From contig NZ_RSED01000018.1 of NCBI RefSeq assembly GCF_003933735.1, positions 29,807 through 90,318 of the forward strand: a stretch of 60,512 nucleotides of DNA, read 5' to 3'. The notes beneath the pieces are model-generated. The model was not told where the DNA came from and ran no database searches. It was given only the letters and a program-made list of their open reading frames with translations. Positions within the stretch are counted from its first letter, which is position 1. Each line of letters starts with the position of its first letter. Of this stretch, positions 34,859-42,936 are shown piece by piece. A program made the translations under genes and the position numbers. This DNA comes from Aquabacterium soli. GTDB lineage: Bacteria > Pseudomonadota > Gammaproteobacteria > Burkholderiales > Burkholderiaceae_C.

Positions 34859-35517
34859 CAGCCCTCCACCACGCAGTAGCCCACGCCGCGGACATTCTTG
34901 ATCACGGCCGAACCCAGCTTGCGGCGCAGCTTGTGCAGGTGCACCTCGATGGCGTTGCTGCCGATTTCATCGCCCCAGCCATACACGGCCTCCTCCAGCC
35001 GCTCACGCGAGAGCACAGCGCCCGGCCTGTGCATCAAGGCCTCGAGGATCGCAAACTCCTTGGGAGACAAGTTCACCGGCACGCTCGCCTGCGTCACCAC
35101 CCGGCGCACGGGATCGAGCACCAGCGAGCCGACCTCCAGTTGCGGCACACCGCTGCCGGCATGCCTGCGGACCAAGGCCCGAACGCGGGCCACGAGTTCA
35201 TCCAGGTCGAAGGGCTTGAGCAGGTAGTCGTCTGCGCCAGCCTCCAGCCCGGCGATGCGGTCCGCGACGGTGTCACGGGCTGAAATGATCAGGACAGGCA
35301 ACGAGTTGCGCGAGGCCCGAAGGGTGCCCAGCACCGCCATCCCATCCTTTTTGGGCAGGTTCAAGTCCAGCACCGCCAAGTCATACACGCCATTGCCCAG
35401 CGACAGTTCGGCAGCACGGCCATCCGTGACCCAGTCCACGGCGAAACCAGCCTGGGACAGGCCTCGGTGAACGGCCCGCCCGATCATGTCGTCATCCTCG
35501 ATCAGCAAGACTCTCAT
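34858..35517 (-). CDS. OmpR-family response regulator, PmrA/QseB-like
   Basis: A 219-residue regulator. The receiver domain has the acidic pocket EDDD (7-10), phosphoacceptor Asp51 (VLDLNLPKKDG) and the conserved lysine in LLKPFD. A winged-helix DNA-binding domain occupies about 125-218 (VNLSPKEFAILEALMHRPGAVLSRERLEEAVYGW ... VHLHKLRRKLG). The ATG at 35517 is the family start. It is divergent from the glycosyltransferase gene; a perfect PmrA-box motif lies between them at 35601-35617. Confidence 0.93.
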   Translation of the reverse strand: MRVLLIEDDDMIGRAVHRGLSQAGFAVDWVTDGRAAELSLGNGVYDLAVLDLNLPKKDGMAVLGTLRASRNSLPVLIISARDTVADRIAGLEAGADDYLLKPFDLDELVARVRALVRRHAGSGVPQLEVGSLVLDPVRRVVTQASVPVNLSPKEFAILEALMHRPGAVLSRERLEEAVYGWGDEIGSNAIEVHLHKLRRKLGSAVIKNVRGVGYCVVEG

Positions 35518-35600
35518 GGGGGCATTCGCTTCGCAGGTCGGCATCCAGGATGCCATGGGCGCCAGTGTGGCAGGACAAGCCCCAGCATGCCACCCGGAGA

Positions 35601-35617
35601 CTTAAGTGTTCTTTAAG
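35601..35617 (+). promoter_or_regulatory. PmrA-box-type operator, perfect match
   Basis: CTTAAG-TGTTC-TTTAAG fits the PmrA/BasR consensus YTTAAK-N5-YTTAAK at all 12 specified positions. It lies between the divergent response regulator gene and the first amino-sugar transferase gene and ends 49 bp before the preferred ATG of the latter. I infer activation of the lipid A modification operon and possibly autoregulation. Confidence 0.8.
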
Positions 35618-35665
35618 GCACTGAGGATGACACTGCGCGACACTCGATACACCGCAGAGGTCGGA

Positions 35666-36742
35666 ATGAATTCCATCGCTCCAGCGCAATCCCTGGCGAA
35701 CCACCGCCAGGCGCTCGATGCCACGACATCGCCGGGCACCCAGTTCGTTCAGGCCGCCTTGTCCCGGGCCGCGGCCACGACCCCTGCGCACGATGTGCCG
35801 TCGATGTCTTGTGTCGTGCCCTGCCGCAACGAAGCAAGCAACCTGGATCAGTTGCTGACACGTCTGACAGACGTGCTGTGCGCCTGCACTCGCCAGTGGG
35901 AGATCATCATCGTCGATGACGGCAGCACCGACGCCACGCTCACGACCTTGCTTCCCTGGACACAGTTCCCGGGCATCCGCGTGGTCCAGCTGTCCCGCAA
36001 CTTCGGCAAGGAGGCCGCGCTGACCGCAGGGCTGCAGGCCAGCGGCGGCGACCTGGTCGTGATGATGGACGCGGACCTGCAGCACGAGCCCGAACTGCTG
36101 CCAGACATGCTGGGCAGGTGGCGCGACGGGGCCGACATGGTCTATGCGATCCGGGCTCACCGCGACGATGAAAGTGCGCTCAAGCGCATAGGAACACGCC
36201 TGTTCTACGCCATGGTCAATGCGGCAGACCGCATCGACGTGCCAGCCGACGCTGGCGACTTCAGATTGATGAACCGCAAGGTGGTCGAGGCCATCCTGGC
36301 ACTGCCCGAGCGAAACCGGTTCATGAAGGGCCTGTACGCCTGGGTGGGCTTCAAGGCCGTGGCCTTGGCCTACACCCCCGCCCCCCGCGCCAATGGCCAC
36401 AGCCACTTCAGCCTCTGGCTCCTGGTCAAGCTGTCGCTGGATGGGCTGACGGCCTTCACGACCTGGCCCTTGCGCGCAGTCAGCCTGATGGGCTTTGTCC
36501 TGGCCGGACTGTCTTTTCTCTACGGAGGCTACCTGACCGGCGCCTACCTGCTCTTCGGCCACGCCGTGAGCGGCTGGACCACCATCGTGGTCAGCCTGAT
36601 GCTGTTCTCGGGGATCCAGATGATGTCGATGGGGGTGGTCGGTGAGTACGTGGGACGCATCTTCGAAGAGGTGAAGGGGCGGCCACTGTATGTCGTCAAG
36701 CGAGAGCTGGGACAAGGGCTGAAGACGACCGGGCACCCATGA
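35666..36742 (+). CDS. Polyprenyl-phosphate glycosyltransferase (LgmA/FlmF2/ArnC-like GT2)
   Basis: A 358-residue GT2 enzyme. The catalytic domain has CVVPCRNEASNLDQLL, IIVDDGSTDAT and MMDADLQHEPELLP (DxD); two C-terminal membrane helices (about 265-285 and 298-320) anchor it. It belongs to the DPM1/GtrB/ArnC group that loads a sugar onto undecaprenyl phosphate on the cytoplasmic side. With the ArnT-like, GtrA-like and NaxD-like neighbours it probably makes undecaprenyl-phosphate-HexNAc. The ATG at 35666 is chosen for the AGAGG before it. Its end overlaps the next gene by ATGA. Confidence 0.88.
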   Translation: MNSIAPAQSLANHRQALDATTSPGTQFVQAALSRAAATTPAHDVPSMSCVVPCRNEASNLDQLLTRLTDVLCACTRQWEIIIVDDGSTDATLTTLLPWTQFPGIRVVQLSRNFGKEAALTAGLQASGGDLVVMMDADLQHEPELLPDMLGRWRDGADMVYAIRAHRDDESALKRIGTRLFYAMVNAADRIDVPADAGDFRLMNRKVVEAILALPERNRFMKGLYAWVGFKAVALAYTPAPRANGHSHFSLWLLVKLSLDGLTAFTTWPLRAVSLMGFVLAGLSFLYGGYLTGAYLLFGHAVSGWTTIVVSLMLFSGIQMMSMGVVGEYVGRIFEEVKGRPLYVVKRELGQGLKTTGHP

Positions 36743-38304
36743 ACGCCCGGAGAACCACCCTGCCCCGCGACGTGGCCCGGGGGCTGGCGGTGTTCCTGTG
36801 GCTGTCCATGCTGGCGTGGGCCCGCCCGCTGATGCTGCCGGACGAAGGCCGCTACGTCGGCGTGGCCTGGGAGATGCTGCGTTCGCACGACTGGCTGACG
36901 CCCACGCTCAACGGCCTGCCCTATTTCCACAAACCGCCGCTGTTCTACTGGATCACGGCATCGTCGCTCTTGCTGTTCGGCCTGCATGAACTGCCGGCCA
37001 GACTGGCCTCGCTGCTGGGAGCCTGGGGGGGCGCGATGGCATTGTTCCTCTTCGTGCGGAAGTGGTCAGGAGAGCGCATCGCCAACACCAGCCTGCTGGT
37101 GCTGCTGTGCCAGCCCCTGTTCTATGTCGGAGCCCAGTTCGCCAACCTGGACATGCTCGTGGCGGGGCTCATCACGGCCACGGTGTGCCTGTTGGCCGAT
37201 GCGGCCTTGTCCATCGAACACCGTGAGCCTTGCGCTAAAGCGCTGGCGGCCGCCTATGCCTGCGCAGCACTCGGTGTGCTGGCCAAGGGCTTGATCGGCT
37301 TCGTGCTTCCGGCCCTGGTCATCGGCCTGTGGCTGGTGCTTCGAAGTCAGTGGCGTACCTTGTGGGCCCTGATGTGGTGGCCAGGCGCCGTCATCTTCGC
37401 CTTGCTGGCTGCGCCCTGGTTCCTGGCCATGCACCAACGCTTCCCTGCGTTCCTGGATTACTTCTTCGTCGTCCAGCACTTCCAGCGCTTTGCGGGCAGC
37501 GGGTTCAACAATGCGCAACCACTCTGGTTCTATCCGGCTGTTCTGGCCCTGTTGACGGCGCCATGGCTGCCATGGCTGCGATCACTGTCGCTGCGGGCTC
37601 CGCGCGAGCAGGTCGCGCCGGCGCACTTGCGCGGACTCTGGCTGGCCTGGATCGTCGTGGTCGTTGTCTTCTTCTCCATTCCCCATTCGAAACTGATCGG
37701 CTACGTGCTGCCAGCCGTACCGCCTCTGGCCGCATTGATGGCCGAAGGCATCGCGGCATGGAAAGCCCGAGCGGGCCCGCGCCATGCGCCATGGCGCATG
37801 GCCTGCAGCATGGCGATCTCGCTGTTGACCACCTTCGCGGTCGTCACCTGGCTGGCGATGCACCCCATCAGATCCACCAAACCCCTCGCACAAGACCTGC
37901 GGCACGCCATGGCCCAAGGAGAGCACGTGGTGATGCTCGAGGACTACTACTTCGACGTGCCCTTCTACGCAGGATTGAAGACGCCGGTCGCGATCGTTGA
38001 CGAATGGAAGGATGCGGGCGCACACCGCGACAACTGGCGCAAGGAACTGGCCGATGCCGGCCGCTTTGCACCAGGCGTGGCCCGCGCCGTGCTGCAGCCG
38101 GCGCCAGGATTGGTGAGCTACCTCTGCCAGCAACGCCATCCCGTGTGGATCATGGGCAGCACGTCGTCTGCATCTCGATCAGGATTGCCCGTCTCGTCCA
38201 GTGTCGTGGCCCAGCAAGGCGAAACGACCCTGTGGCGGTGGCAGCCGCCCGAGCCCGGCGCTAGGGACCAGCAGGAATGCGCAGGAAGGCCCACCGATGG
38301 CTGA
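36739..38304 (+). CDS. ArnT-like lipid A glycosyltransferase (GT83, LgmB/FlmK-like)
   Basis: A 521-residue polytopic inner-membrane enzyme of the ArnT/PMT_2 group, with roughly a dozen helices and a periplasmic C-terminal domain. The first periplasmic loop has the catalytic acidic motif LPDEGRYVGVAWEM and GLPYFHKPPLFYW, as in ArnT; the lipid-binding KLIGYVLPAVPPLA segment is also present. It should move an amino sugar from undecaprenyl phosphate to lipid A phosphates, lowering negative charge and polymyxin binding. Translationally coupled to the GT2 gene (ATGA). The 3' end overlaps the convergent gtrA-like gene by 44 bp. Confidence 0.9.
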   Translation: MNARRTTLPRDVARGLAVFLWLSMLAWARPLMLPDEGRYVGVAWEMLRSHDWLTPTLNGLPYFHKPPLFYWITASSLLLFGLHELPARLASLLGAWGGAMALFLFVRKWSGERIANTSLLVLLCQPLFYVGAQFANLDMLVAGLITATVCLLADAALSIEHREPCAKALAAAYACAALGVLAKGLIGFVLPALVIGLWLVLRSQWRTLWALMWWPGAVIFALLAAPWFLAMHQRFPAFLDYFFVVQHFQRFAGSGFNNAQPLWFYPAVLALLTAPWLPWLRSLSLRAPREQVAPAHLRGLWLAWIVVVVVFFSIPHSKLIGYVLPAVPPLAALMAEGIAAWKARAGPRHAPWRMACSMAISLLTTFAVVTWLAMHPIRSTKPLAQDLRHAMAQGEHVVMLEDYYFDVPFYAGLKTPVAIVDEWKDAGAHRDNWRKELADAGRFAPGVARAVLQPAPGLVSYLCQQRHPVWIMGSTSSASRSGLPVSSSVVAQQGETTLWRWQPPEPGARDQQECAGRPTDG

Positions 38305-38692
38305 GCAAATAGGTCAGCCCTGCGACCAGTGCCAAGGTGAGGGCCAGCCAGAGGCCGTAGTGCGCCGGATCCCAGTGCAACAACAGGGCATAGATGACAG
38401 CGTTCAAGCCGAAACCCGTGGCGGAGACCGCAGAGAAGCGTATCGCAGCGATGTGCAAGGGGGTGCCATGGCCGCGAAACGTCAGTCGGTAGTGGCCGGC
38501 AAAGGACACGCTCAGGGCCAGCAACCATCCGAACACATTGGCCCACCTTGGCTGCACGCCACAGCGCTCGATCAAGACCACGGCGAAGGCCCAGTGCACC
38601 AGCGCTGCCGTGCAGCCGACCAGGACGAACCACAGCATCCTGCGCCATCGGCCATGAGCATCCGGATGCTCAAACCCTGTTGAAAGAGGCAT
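38261..38692 (-). CDS. GtrA-like flippase (possible LgmD counterpart)
   Basis: A 143-residue protein with four membrane helices (about 20-38, 45-65, 80-100, 110-130) matching GtrA, the family thought to flip undecaprenyl-phosphate-linked sugars. Typical stretches are FVLVGCTAALVHWAF and NVFGWLLALSVSFAGHYRLTF. It is on the opposite strand to its presumed partners. GGAG lies 10 bp before the ATG at 38692; an ATG at 38638 next to the first helix is the alternative. Its start is only a few bases from the divergent deacetylase start, so their promoters must overlap each other's coding sequence. Confidence 0.82.
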   Translation of the reverse strand: MPLSTGFEHPDAHGRWRRMLWFVLVGCTAALVHWAFAVVLIERCGVQPRWANVFGWLLALSVSFAGHYRLTFRGHGTPLHIAAIRFSAVSATGFGLNAVIYALLLHWDPAHYGLWLALTLALVAGLTYLLSHRWAFLRIPAGP

Positions 38693-38697
38693 CGCTC

Positions 38698-39561
38698 TTG
38701 AACTCCGAACAGCGTGTTTCCAAAACACGGATCTGCATCTGCGTTGATGATTTCGGCCTCAGCGAAGGCGTGAACACGGCCGTGCTCACACTCGTGGCCC
38801 AGCGCCGGGTGCATGCCACATCATGCATGGTGTTCGCACCTGCGTGGGTGGGTGGTGCGGCTGCATTGCACCAACTGGATGGCCACCGCATGGACATCGG
38901 GCTGCACCTGGATTTCACCGAGTACACCTCCCAACCCAGCATGCGCCACTCGCTGCGGGCGCTGATCGTCAAGAGCATGTTCGGGCTGCTCGACACCGCG
39001 GAGATCCGTGCGGAAATACAGGCCCAGTTCGACGCGTTCGAACGCGCCATGGGCCGCCGGCCCGACTTCATCGATGGCCACCAGCATGTTCACCAATTGC
39101 CGTGCATCCGAGACATGCTGGTGGCAGAAATGCAGCAGCGATATGGCCACGCCAGGCCATGGATACGGATCTCACAGGGACTTCCGTTCGGCGCCGAGGT
39201 CAGGACATCGGGCTGGCGTGTGGCGGTCAAGTCTGCAGTGATCAGTGTGCTGGGGTCTCGCGCCCTGTCCGGCCTGGCGCGTAGGGCGGGCATCGCTCGC
39301 AATGGGCGATTGCTGGGCATCCATGGCTTTGGCTCCGACGAAGAGGGATACCGGTCGCAACTCGAAAAGTGGTTGAATGCGGCAACCGACACCGACCTGC
39401 TCATGTGCCATCCGAGCGCACAGGCCAGCGCTGACGACCCCATCGGCGAGGCCCGTGAAATCGAGTTTTTGGTGCTCCAGGGGGCAGTGCTGCCAAGGAT
39501 GCTGGCAGAGCGTGGCATCTCGCTACTTCCCATGAGTCAGATGCGCTGCACGCAACGCTGA
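38698..39561 (+). CDS. ChbG/YdjC-family deacetylase, NaxD/LgmC-like
   Basis: A 287-residue carbohydrate deacetylase. The metal and catalytic residues are visible: Asp17-Asp18 in CVDDFGLSEGVN, His70 in IGLHLDFTEY, and the HxH of FIDGHQHVHQLP (about 125-136). Relatives are HpnK and NaxD; NaxD removes the acetyl group from undecaprenyl-phosphate GalNAc before transfer to lipid A. With the GT2 and ArnT-like genes next to it, the same step is likely here. No good ATG exists; TTG at 38698 with AGAGG 9 bp upstream is the best start. The end overlaps the convergent PAP2 gene. Confidence 0.85.
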   Translation: MNSEQRVSKTRICICVDDFGLSEGVNTAVLTLVAQRRVHATSCMVFAPAWVGGAAALHQLDGHRMDIGLHLDFTEYTSQPSMRHSLRALIVKSMFGLLDTAEIRAEIQAQFDAFERAMGRRPDFIDGHQHVHQLPCIRDMLVAEMQQRYGHARPWIRISQGLPFGAEVRTSGWRVAVKSAVISVLGSRALSGLARRAGIARNGRLLGIHGFGSDEEGYRSQLEKWLNAATDTDLLMCHPSAQASADDPIGEAREIEFLVLQGAVLPRMLAERGISLLPMSQMRCTQR

Positions 39562-40052
39562 GGCCATCGAACAGCCGATGGCCACCGGCAGGGACGCCAG
39601 CACGTCGTACGGAAAGTGCTCGCCGGTGTACACCCGGCTCCAGCCAACCACCAACGCCAGGGTCAGCAAGGGAAAACCGAGGAGGTCCAGTTGGCGCGCA
39701 GCGAAGGCAGACAGGCCCATGGCCAGGAGAACCGCTACTTCGTCGCTGGGCATCGCCGCACCGCTCAAGGGCCAGGGGCTGAGCTGAACGCCCATGTGCA
39801 GTGCCGCGGGCCTGGGCTGCGGCCACAAAAGGCCCCACAGATGGGAGACCAGCAAGGCGGTTACCGCCGCCGTGGCCACCATGACCAGGTCCTTGCGCCC
39901 AGACGCGCCCGAGAGCCGCCAAAGCACCAGGAGCAGGGCGCCCACCAGCCACACCGTTCCGTAAGCCAGCGACAGGCCCACCCATGCCCAGCCATCCCCG
40001 TGGCTGGGCTGGCATTGATCATTTCGAATAGCTGGTGGTTGCTCAAGCTCAT
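39523..40052 (-). pseudogene. PAP2 (YbjG/BcrC-like) phosphatase gene, probable frameshift
   Basis: A typical PAP2 N-terminus, MSLSNHQLFEMINASPA, begins at the ATG at 40052 with GGAGG upstream, but this frame leaves the family after about 26 codons (near 39975-40005) and ends at 39861. The rest of the protein (WVGLSLAYGTVWLVG ... PQPRP ... SRVYTGEHFPYDV) continues in the -1 related frame to 39523. A GTG at 39981 could start a 152-residue remnant lacking the first helix. The second phosphatase motif reads PSDE where PSDH/PSGH is expected, so a catalytic histidine is missing too. An intact homologue would remove phosphate from undecaprenyl diphosphate or lipid A. A sequencing error is possible. 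Confidence 0.7.
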
Positions 40053-40096
40053 GCCTCGGGCCCTCCGTCGCCAGACGACATGCTCACCGAGTCTGA

Positions 40097-40113
40097 CTTA
40101 ACAGCGGCTTAAG
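40097..40113 (-). promoter_or_regulatory. PmrA-box-type operator before the PAP2 gene
   Basis: On the minus strand CTTAAG-CCGCT-GTTAAG matches YTTAAK-N5-YTTAAK at 11 of 12 specified positions. It ends 45 bp before the ATG at 40052, nearly the same geometry as the box before the GT2 gene (49 bp), which supports both sites and this start codon. Confidence 0.65.
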
Positions 40114-40176
40114 CAGCGCTGTTGCGAATGGAGGGTGCCGGCCCTTGAAGCCGCCCCGGCGGATCAGGCCGGTGCG

Positions 40177-40737
40177 TCAATCAACGTCGAAGGGCCCGGC
40201 AGACGGCTTGTGGCCGTTGAGCATCGCCTTGACCAGGTTCTCGCGGTGCTTCAGGCTGGTGAACACCACGCCAGACACGTGCAGTGCGATCAGGCCCAGC
40301 AAGGTCCAGCCCAGCCCGGCATGCAGGTTGGCGAGCCAGCCGTATCCCCAGAACATGTCCGTGGTGTAGAGCCAGCCGGTGAAGCCCAGGGCGCCCACGC
40401 AGGTGATCAAGGCCACCACCATCCAGCCACCCAGGGGGTTGTGGCCGATGTAGCGCGGGGCCTGGCCGCGGAGCATGCTGCGCAGGTAGGCCAAGGTAGG
40501 GCGAATCGGCCGCACGAACTGTGCGAACCGCGCATAGCGCCCGCCTGCAAAGCCCCAGATGAGCCTCACGCTCACCAAGGTCAATGCAGCATAGCCCCAG
40601 TAGTGATGCACGTCATCCAGATGGTGCCGCGTGATCCATGCGCCAGCCACCGAGGTGACCAGCGTCCAGTGCATCAGCCGAACCGGCCAGTCCCACACCC
40701 GAAGGCGAGGCCTGGCGCCGGGATCACTCTTCAACAC
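40177..40737 (-). CDS. Cytochrome b561-type membrane protein
   Basis: A 186-residue membrane cytochrome. It has WDWPVRLMHWTLV (first heme-ligand histidine region), HHLDDVHHYWGYAALTLVSVRLIWGF, GWMVVALITCVGALGFTGWL, and a final ANLHAGLGWTLLGLIALHVSGVVFTS with paired histidines; four helices and two b hemes are expected. The GTG at 40737 overlaps the PepSY gene by 14 bp. Last gene of the iron-uptake run downstream of the TonB receptor; with PepSY it might pass electrons to ferric siderophores, but this is inferred from context. Confidence 0.88.
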   Translation of the reverse strand: MLKSDPGARPRLRVWDWPVRLMHWTLVTSVAGAWITRHHLDDVHHYWGYAALTLVSVRLIWGFAGGRYARFAQFVRPIRPTLAYLRSMLRGQAPRYIGHNPLGGWMVVALITCVGALGFTGWLYTTDMFWGYGWLANLHAGLGWTLLGLIALHVSGVVFTSLKHRENLVKAMLNGHKPSAGPFDVD

Positions 40738-40996
40738 GCTCGAAGGTCTTGGGATCGAAGAAGGCCTCGATGCGCTTGCCCTTCGGATCCTTGGCATAGA
40801 CCTCGTAGCAGGTTGCCGTCTTCTCCATGCGGCGGATCACCCAGCCTTCCGCCGTGAGCTTCTTGGCCAGCTCTTCGTGGGATTTCCACTCTTCCTTGGG
40901 ATGGGCGGGGCACTTGACGTCGCCGTGGGCCCAGGCGCTGCCTGCGGTCAGGGCCAGCAGTGCGATGGCGCCAGCGGGAATGATGCGTTGGATCAT
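40724..40996 (-). CDS. Periplasmic PepSY-domain protein
   Basis: A 90-residue protein with a signal peptide (MIQRIIPAGAIALLALTAGSAWA) and one PepSY-type domain (EELAKKLTAEGWVIRRMEKTATCYEVYAKDPKGKRIEAFFDPKTFE). Small PepSY proteins of this form often sit next to cytochrome b561 genes, as here, where the genes overlap by 14 bp. The role is probably in periplasmic redox or metal handling. It lies 30 bp after the PiuC gene on the same strand. Confidence 0.87.
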   Translation of the reverse strand: MIQRIIPAGAIALLALTAGSAWAHGDVKCPAHPKEEWKSHEELAKKLTAEGWVIRRMEKTATCYEVYAKDPKGKRIEAFFDPKTFERVEE

Positions 40997-41026
40997 GGTG
41001 ATTGGTCCTTGATGGAAATGCGGTGC

Positions 41027-41710
41027 TCAGGTGATGGTCCAGCGCCTGAGCAGGTTGTGATAGGTGCCTGTGAGCTTGAGCAGGTGGGCGTCGTCCGCCG
41101 GCACCTTGGGTGTCAGGCCCTGGATGGCCTGGTCCAGATCGAACAGCATCGTGCGCTCGCCGTCGTCACGCACCAGGCTCTCGATCCAGAAGAAGGAAGC
41201 CACGCGGGCACCCCGGGTCACGGGCGCCACGCGGTGCAGGCTCGATGATGGATAGAGCACCAGATCCCCCGCCTCCAGCTTGACGGCCTGCGCGCCGAAG
41301 GTATCTTCGATCTCCAGCTCACCGCCGTCGTATTCATCGGGCTCGGACAGGAATAGCGTAGCCGACAGATCGCTGCGCATGCTCTGCCCCGTGCCGGGGA
41401 TCTGCATGACGGCACTGTCCACGTGCACACCGTAGGTGCCGCCATCCGCATAGCGGTTGAACTTGGGCGGGTAGACCTTGTTGGGCAGGGCCGCCGAAAT
41501 GAACAGGGGCTGCTGTCCCAGCTGACGCAAGATGTGCTGTCCCAGGGCCACGGCCAGGTCGGAGCCATCGGCCAGTTGCTGGTTCTGCTTGACGTTGCGG
41601 GCCAGGGGGCCTGCGGTATGCGCGCCATCCTGCCAGTCGGCCTGGTCCAGCTTGGCACGGAAGGCGTGCACATCGTCTTTGCTCAGGACGTTTTCAATGG
41701 TGATCAGCAT
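41027..41710 (-). CDS. Fe(II)/2-oxoglutarate PKHD-type hydroxylase (PiuC/YbiX)
   Basis: A 227-residue dioxygenase. The iron ligands are His96 and Asp98 (YGVHVDSAV) and His159 (SLHRVAPV), with Arg169 for 2-oxoglutarate. Further family segments are [19 protein letters not shown] and [13 protein letters not shown] [10 protein letters not shown]. PiuC/YbiX is regularly found beside Fiu/PiuA-type siderophore receptors; its substrate is not settled. The ATG at 41710 lies within the end of the hydroxy-acid oxidase gene (17-bp overlap), implying coupled translation. Confidence 0.93.
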   Translation of the reverse strand: MLITIENVLSKDDVHAFRAKLDQADWQDGAHTAGPLARNVKQNQQLADGSDLAVALGQHILRQLGQQPLFISAALPNKVYPPKFNRYADGGTYGVHVDSAVMQIPGTGQSMRSDLSATLFLSEPDEYDGGELEIEDTFGAQAVKLEAGDLVLYPSSSLHRVAPVTRGARVASFFWIESLVRDDGERTMLFDLDQAIQGLTPKVPADDAHLLKLTGTYHNLLRRWTIT

Positions 41711-42872
41711 GTGGCAAGGCCCCCGGTTGATGCGGCACGATGCCGGTGGAGTACAAAGTGGTGGGCTGGACATGAGCCAAGGTAGCGCAGCCCGCCTGCG
41801 CCATGCAGATCTCCAGCTCATCGCGCAGCAGTTGCAGCATGTGGGCCACACCCAGGGCACCCGCCACGCTCAGTGCATACACCTGCAAGCGGCCGATCAG
41901 CACGGCATTCGCACCCAGCGCCAGCGCCTTGAATGCATCGGCACCGCTGCGGACGCCCCCATCGAACAGCAGGGGAAATGATGCGCCCACAGCCTCGCGG
42001 ACCAGAGGCAACATGCGAAGGCTGGCCGGTGCACCATCGAGCCCCCGGCCCCCATGGTTGGAGACCACCACACCTGCCACGCCACGGGTCTGCAAGGCAC
42101 GGGCGTCATCGGGATGCAGCACGCCTTTGACCCACACGGGCAACGATGTCTGCGAGAGCAACCAGTCCAGATCTGCCCAGCCCGGCGACTCTGACATCGC
42201 GCCCTGGAAAATGCGGCTGTGGCCGGGTTGCAGCGCCACTGCACCGGGCGCGGGCTGGCCCGCCACATTGACTGCAACCACATGCGCAGGCATGCGAAAG
42301 CCCGCACGCAGTGCATGCAGGCTGGGCACCTGGATGGAGGCATCGAGCGTGAGCACGATGGCGCCGTAGCCTGCTGCCTCTGCACGCCTGAGCAAGGCCA
42401 GCGTGGCGTCACGCGTGGGTTGCAGATACAGCTGGAACCAGCGCGCTGCTCCAGCATGACGGGCGATGTCTTCCAGAGTCTGAGAGGCGAGTGTGCTCAC
42501 GACCATGCCGCTGTGCGTGGCCTCGGCGGCCTGTGCACTGGCCAGCTCGCCCAGGGGGTGCGCCAACCTCTGGTAGGCCACAGGAGCCAACAGCAGCGGA
42601 TGCGCCAGAGAAGGAGCGCCCGGCAAGGCCAGCCGCGTGTGCCCGGAAGACACATCGGCCAGCACGCGCGGGCAGATCGCCCATGCAGCGAAAACATCTC
42701 GGTTGGCGAGGGCCGTCACGTCATGGCCGCTGCCACCGGCCACGTACGCATGGGTAGGCCCGGCCATGAAGCTGCCCGACAGTCGCTCATAGTCAGCCGC
42801 GCAAAACACCCCATCAGGCAGGTGATCCAGCGGCGGCAGCAGGTACGGCGAAGAGGTGTCGTGGCTCATCAT
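41694..42872 (-). CDS. FMN-dependent alpha-hydroxy-acid oxidase
   Basis: A 392-residue TIM-barrel flavoenzyme of the lactate/glycolate oxidase family. The active-site and FMN-binding motifs are present: [58 protein letters not shown] with the catalytic histidine, and [21 protein letters not shown]. It oxidises a 2-hydroxy acid to the 2-oxo acid, making H2O2 if O2 is the acceptor. Its place between a siderophore receptor and PiuC is unusual. No good ribosome-binding site is visible; starts at 42872 or 42869 follow a hairpin closely. Confidence 0.88.
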   Translation of the reverse strand: MMSHDTSSPYLLPPLDHLPDGVFCAADYERLSGSFMAGPTHAYVAGGSGHDVTALANRDVFAAWAICPRVLADVSSGHTRLALPGAPSLAHPLLLAPVAYQRLAHPLGELASAQAAEATHSGMVVSTLASQTLEDIARHAGAARWFQLYLQPTRDATLALLRRAEAAGYGAIVLTLDASIQVPSLHALRAGFRMPAHVVAVNVAGQPAPGAVALQPGHSRIFQGAMSESPGWADLDWLLSQTSLPVWVKGVLHPDDARALQTRGVAGVVVSNHGGRGLDGAPASLRMLPLVREAVGASFPLLFDGGVRSGADAFKALALGANAVLIGRLQVYALSVAGALGVAHMLQLLRDELEICMAQAGCATLAHVQPTTLYSTGIVPHQPGALPHADHH

Positions 42873-42875
42873 CAC

Positions 42876-42901
42876 GGAAAAATGCCGGGCATGCCCGGCA
42901 T
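42876..42901 (-). terminator. Hairpin with U-tract between TonB receptor and oxidase genes
   Basis: ATGCCGGG-CATG-CCCGGCAT (42882-42901) is a perfect 20-bp palindrome that can fold with an 8-bp stem and a CATG loop; on the minus strand it is followed by five U residues. It lies 35 bp after the receptor stop and just before the oxidase start. It may be an attenuator making the receptor more abundant than the downstream enzymes, or a dimeric-protein site. Confidence 0.65.
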
Positions 42902-42936
42902 CTTATCGAGTCGACTGCACAGGGTACTGCGCTTGG

